From the NCBI GenBank assembly GCA_958496175.1, contig OY292280.1:21762001-21826000 (forward strand): a DNA stretch of 64,000 nucleotides, written 5' to 3'. Shown here piece after piece: positions 61,897-64,000 of this stretch; position 1 is the first letter of the stretch, and each line of letters begins with the position of its first letter. The position numbers and the translations under genes were made by a program. Origin of the DNA: Sisyra terminalis (lineage: Eukaryota > Arthropoda > Insecta > Neuroptera > Sisyridae). The notes under the pieces were generated by a model, which was not told where the DNA came from, did not search any database, and saw nothing but the letters and a program-made list of their open reading frames with translations.

Positions 61897-64000
61897 ATTA
61901 TTAAACAATGTCCTTACGTGAGGAGTGGAGTGAAAATTTTTTTATCCTGAGTGCAAAAGGACAACCGCAATATCGTTTCAAACTTTCAAAAAGGACAATT
62001 TTCTAATGCATAAAAAGGACATAAGGGATGTTTTCCTCACTAAATTAAAGTTGAATATTATAAACTAAACCATTCTTAACCACTATGCAAAAATAAAAAG
62101 CATTTGTTACGTATATCTTTGGAAAATTGAAACTGGAAATTAAATTGATGAAAGTCTATGCGAAAAAATTCGTCTGATATTGGGTCATTTAAAGAAGGTG
62201 ACTTTTCATTATGAGGTCTAGTTTTCTCAGCGGATTTTGAAATAAGGCTATCAAGTGAAATATAATAGGAAAAAACTTTTGTAATGTGTGCCAAAAGACA
62301 CCCGCAATATCGTTTCAAACTTTCAAAAAGGACAGTTTTCTAATGCATTAAAAGGACATAAGGGATGTTTTCCTTCAATAAATTAAAGTTGAATATTATA
62401 AACTAAACCATTCTTAACCACTATGCAAAAAAAAAAAAGCATTTGTTACGTACATCTTTGGAAAATTGAAACTGGAAATTAAATTGTTGAAAGTCTATGC
62501 GAAAAAATTCGACTGATATTGGGTCATTTAAAGAAGGTGACTTTTCATTATGAGGTCTAGTTTTCTCAACGGATTCTGAATTAAGGCTATCAAGTGAAAT
62601 ATAATAGGAAATCAATTTTGTCCTGTGTGCCAAAAGACACCCGCAATATCGTTTCAAACTTTCAAAAAGGACAATTTTCTAATGCATAAAAAGGACATAA
62701 GGGATGTTTTCCTCACTAAATTAAAGTTGAATATTATAAACTAAACCATTCTTAACCACTATGCAAAAAATAAAAAGCATTTGTAACGTACATCTTTGGA
62801 AAATTAAAAACTGGAAATTAAATTGATGAAAGTCTATGCGAAAAAATTCGACTGATATTGGGTCATTTAAAGAAGGTGACTTTTCATTATGAGGTCTCGT
62901 TTTCTCAACGGATTCTGAATTAAGGCTATCAAGTGAAATATAATAGGAAATCAATTTTGTCCTGTGTGCCAAAAGACACCCGCAATATCGTTTCAAACTT
63001 TCAAAAAGGACAATTTTCTAATGCATAAAAAGGACATAAGGGATGTTTTCCTCACTAAATTAAAGTTGAATATTATAAACTAAACCATTCTTAACCACTA
63101 TGCAAAAAATAAAAAGCATTTGTTACGTATATCTTTGGAAAATTGAAACTGGAAATTAAATTGTTGAAAGTCTATGCGAAAAAATTCGACTGATATTGGG
63201 TCATTTAATGAAGGTGACTTTTCATTATGAGGTCTTGTTTTCTCAACGGATTTTGAAATAAGGCTATCAAGTGAAATATAATAGGAAAAAACTTTTGACC
63301 TGTGTGCCAAAAGACACCCGCTATATCGTTTCAAACTTTCAAAAAGGACAATTTTCTATTGCATAAAAAGGACATAAGGGATGTTTTCCTTCACTAAATT
63401 AAAGTAGAATATTATAAACTAAACCATTCTTAACCACTATGCAAAAAATAAAAAGCATTTGTTACGTGTATCTTTGGAAAATTGAAATTGGAAATTAAAT
63501 TTTTGAAAGTCTATGCGAAAAAATTCGACTGATATTGGGTCATTTAAAGAAGGTGACTTTTCATTATGAGGTCTAGTTTTCTCAACGGTTTCTGAATTAA
63601 GGCTATCAAGTGAAATATAATAGGAAATCAATTTTGTCCTGTGTGCCAAAAGACACCCGCAATATCGTTTCAAACTTTCAAAAAGGACAATTTTCTAATG
63701 CATAAAATGGACATAAGGGATGTTTTCCTCACTAAATTAAAGTTGAATATTATAAACTAAACCATTCTTAACCACTATGCAAAAAATACAAAGCATTTGT
63801 TACGTATATCTTTGGAAAATTGAAACTGGAAATTAAATTGTTGAAAGTCTATGCGAAAAAAATCGTCTGATATTGGGTCATTTAAAGAAGGTGACTTTTC
63901 ATTATGAGGTCTAGTTTTCTCAACGGATTTTGAAATAAGGCTATCAAGTGAAATATAATAGGAAATAACTTTTGTCCTGTGTGCCAAAAGACACCCGCAA
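61897..64000 (+). repeat. Satellite block C: about 6 monomers, continuing beyond the window
   Basis: Opens with the same diverged half-unit as 32,222-32,275 and then canonical monomers in the same orientation as blocks A and B. These copies carry private variants (TTGAAATAAGG with AAAAAACTTTTG in alternate monomers), hinting at a two-monomer alternation at 62,076, 63,098 and 63,775. The array runs off the end of the window. Confidence 0.95.

Overview
This window looks like nuclear heterochromatin of a eukaryote. It is very AT-rich and dominated by one satellite DNA. It has no bacterial-type operons, rRNA genes or CRISPR array, and no long protein gene. GT-AG splice-like signals and tRNA-derived repeats fit an animal, perhaps an insect, but nothing here fixes the taxon.

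Layout. Block A (1-22,177), block B (32,222-51,011) and block C (61,897-64,000) are head-to-tail arrays of one 338/339-bp satellite monomer. There are roughly 65, 55 and 6 copies, all in the same orientation. Single-base variants mark higher-order structure: a 6-monomer unit of about 2,026 bp in block B, 4-monomer units of about 1,354 bp in block A, and longer copies 16 or 19 monomers apart. Nearly every monomer carries a roughly 78-codon minus-strand open frame. I treat this as a by-product of homogenisation, because recurrent variants put stops into it and 338 is not a multiple of 3.

Two complex islands interrupt the arrays: island 1 (22,177-32,221) and island 2 (51,012-61,896). Each is built around a large inverted repeat with arms of about 3.3 kb, centred at about 27,887 and 57,570. 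A third, partial copy of the arm's inner module lies to the left. The right ~8 kb of the two islands are direct duplicates about 29.68 kb apart, and the duplication includes the junction into the satellite. Each module carries a tRNA-like Pol III promoter pair, a cluster of TGACGTCA palindromes, a T-run/G-run block, a splice-signal-flanked exon-like pair and an 18-bp minisatellite.

Main idea. The islands contain diverged relatives of the satellite itself. There are 2.4 tandem 338-bp units in inverted orientation at the left end of the island-2 palindrome (one fragment in island 1), a half-unit at the right end that runs straight into the arrays, and older-looking fragments inside both arms. 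This suggests that a foldback-like element with terminal tandem repeats gave rise to the satellite, and that the plus-oriented end then expanded into the arrays.

The only gene candidate I can build is a two-exon, 54-residue small secreted-type protein on the minus strand (23,761-24,007) in a 0.9-kb segment absent from island 2. Confidence in it is low.
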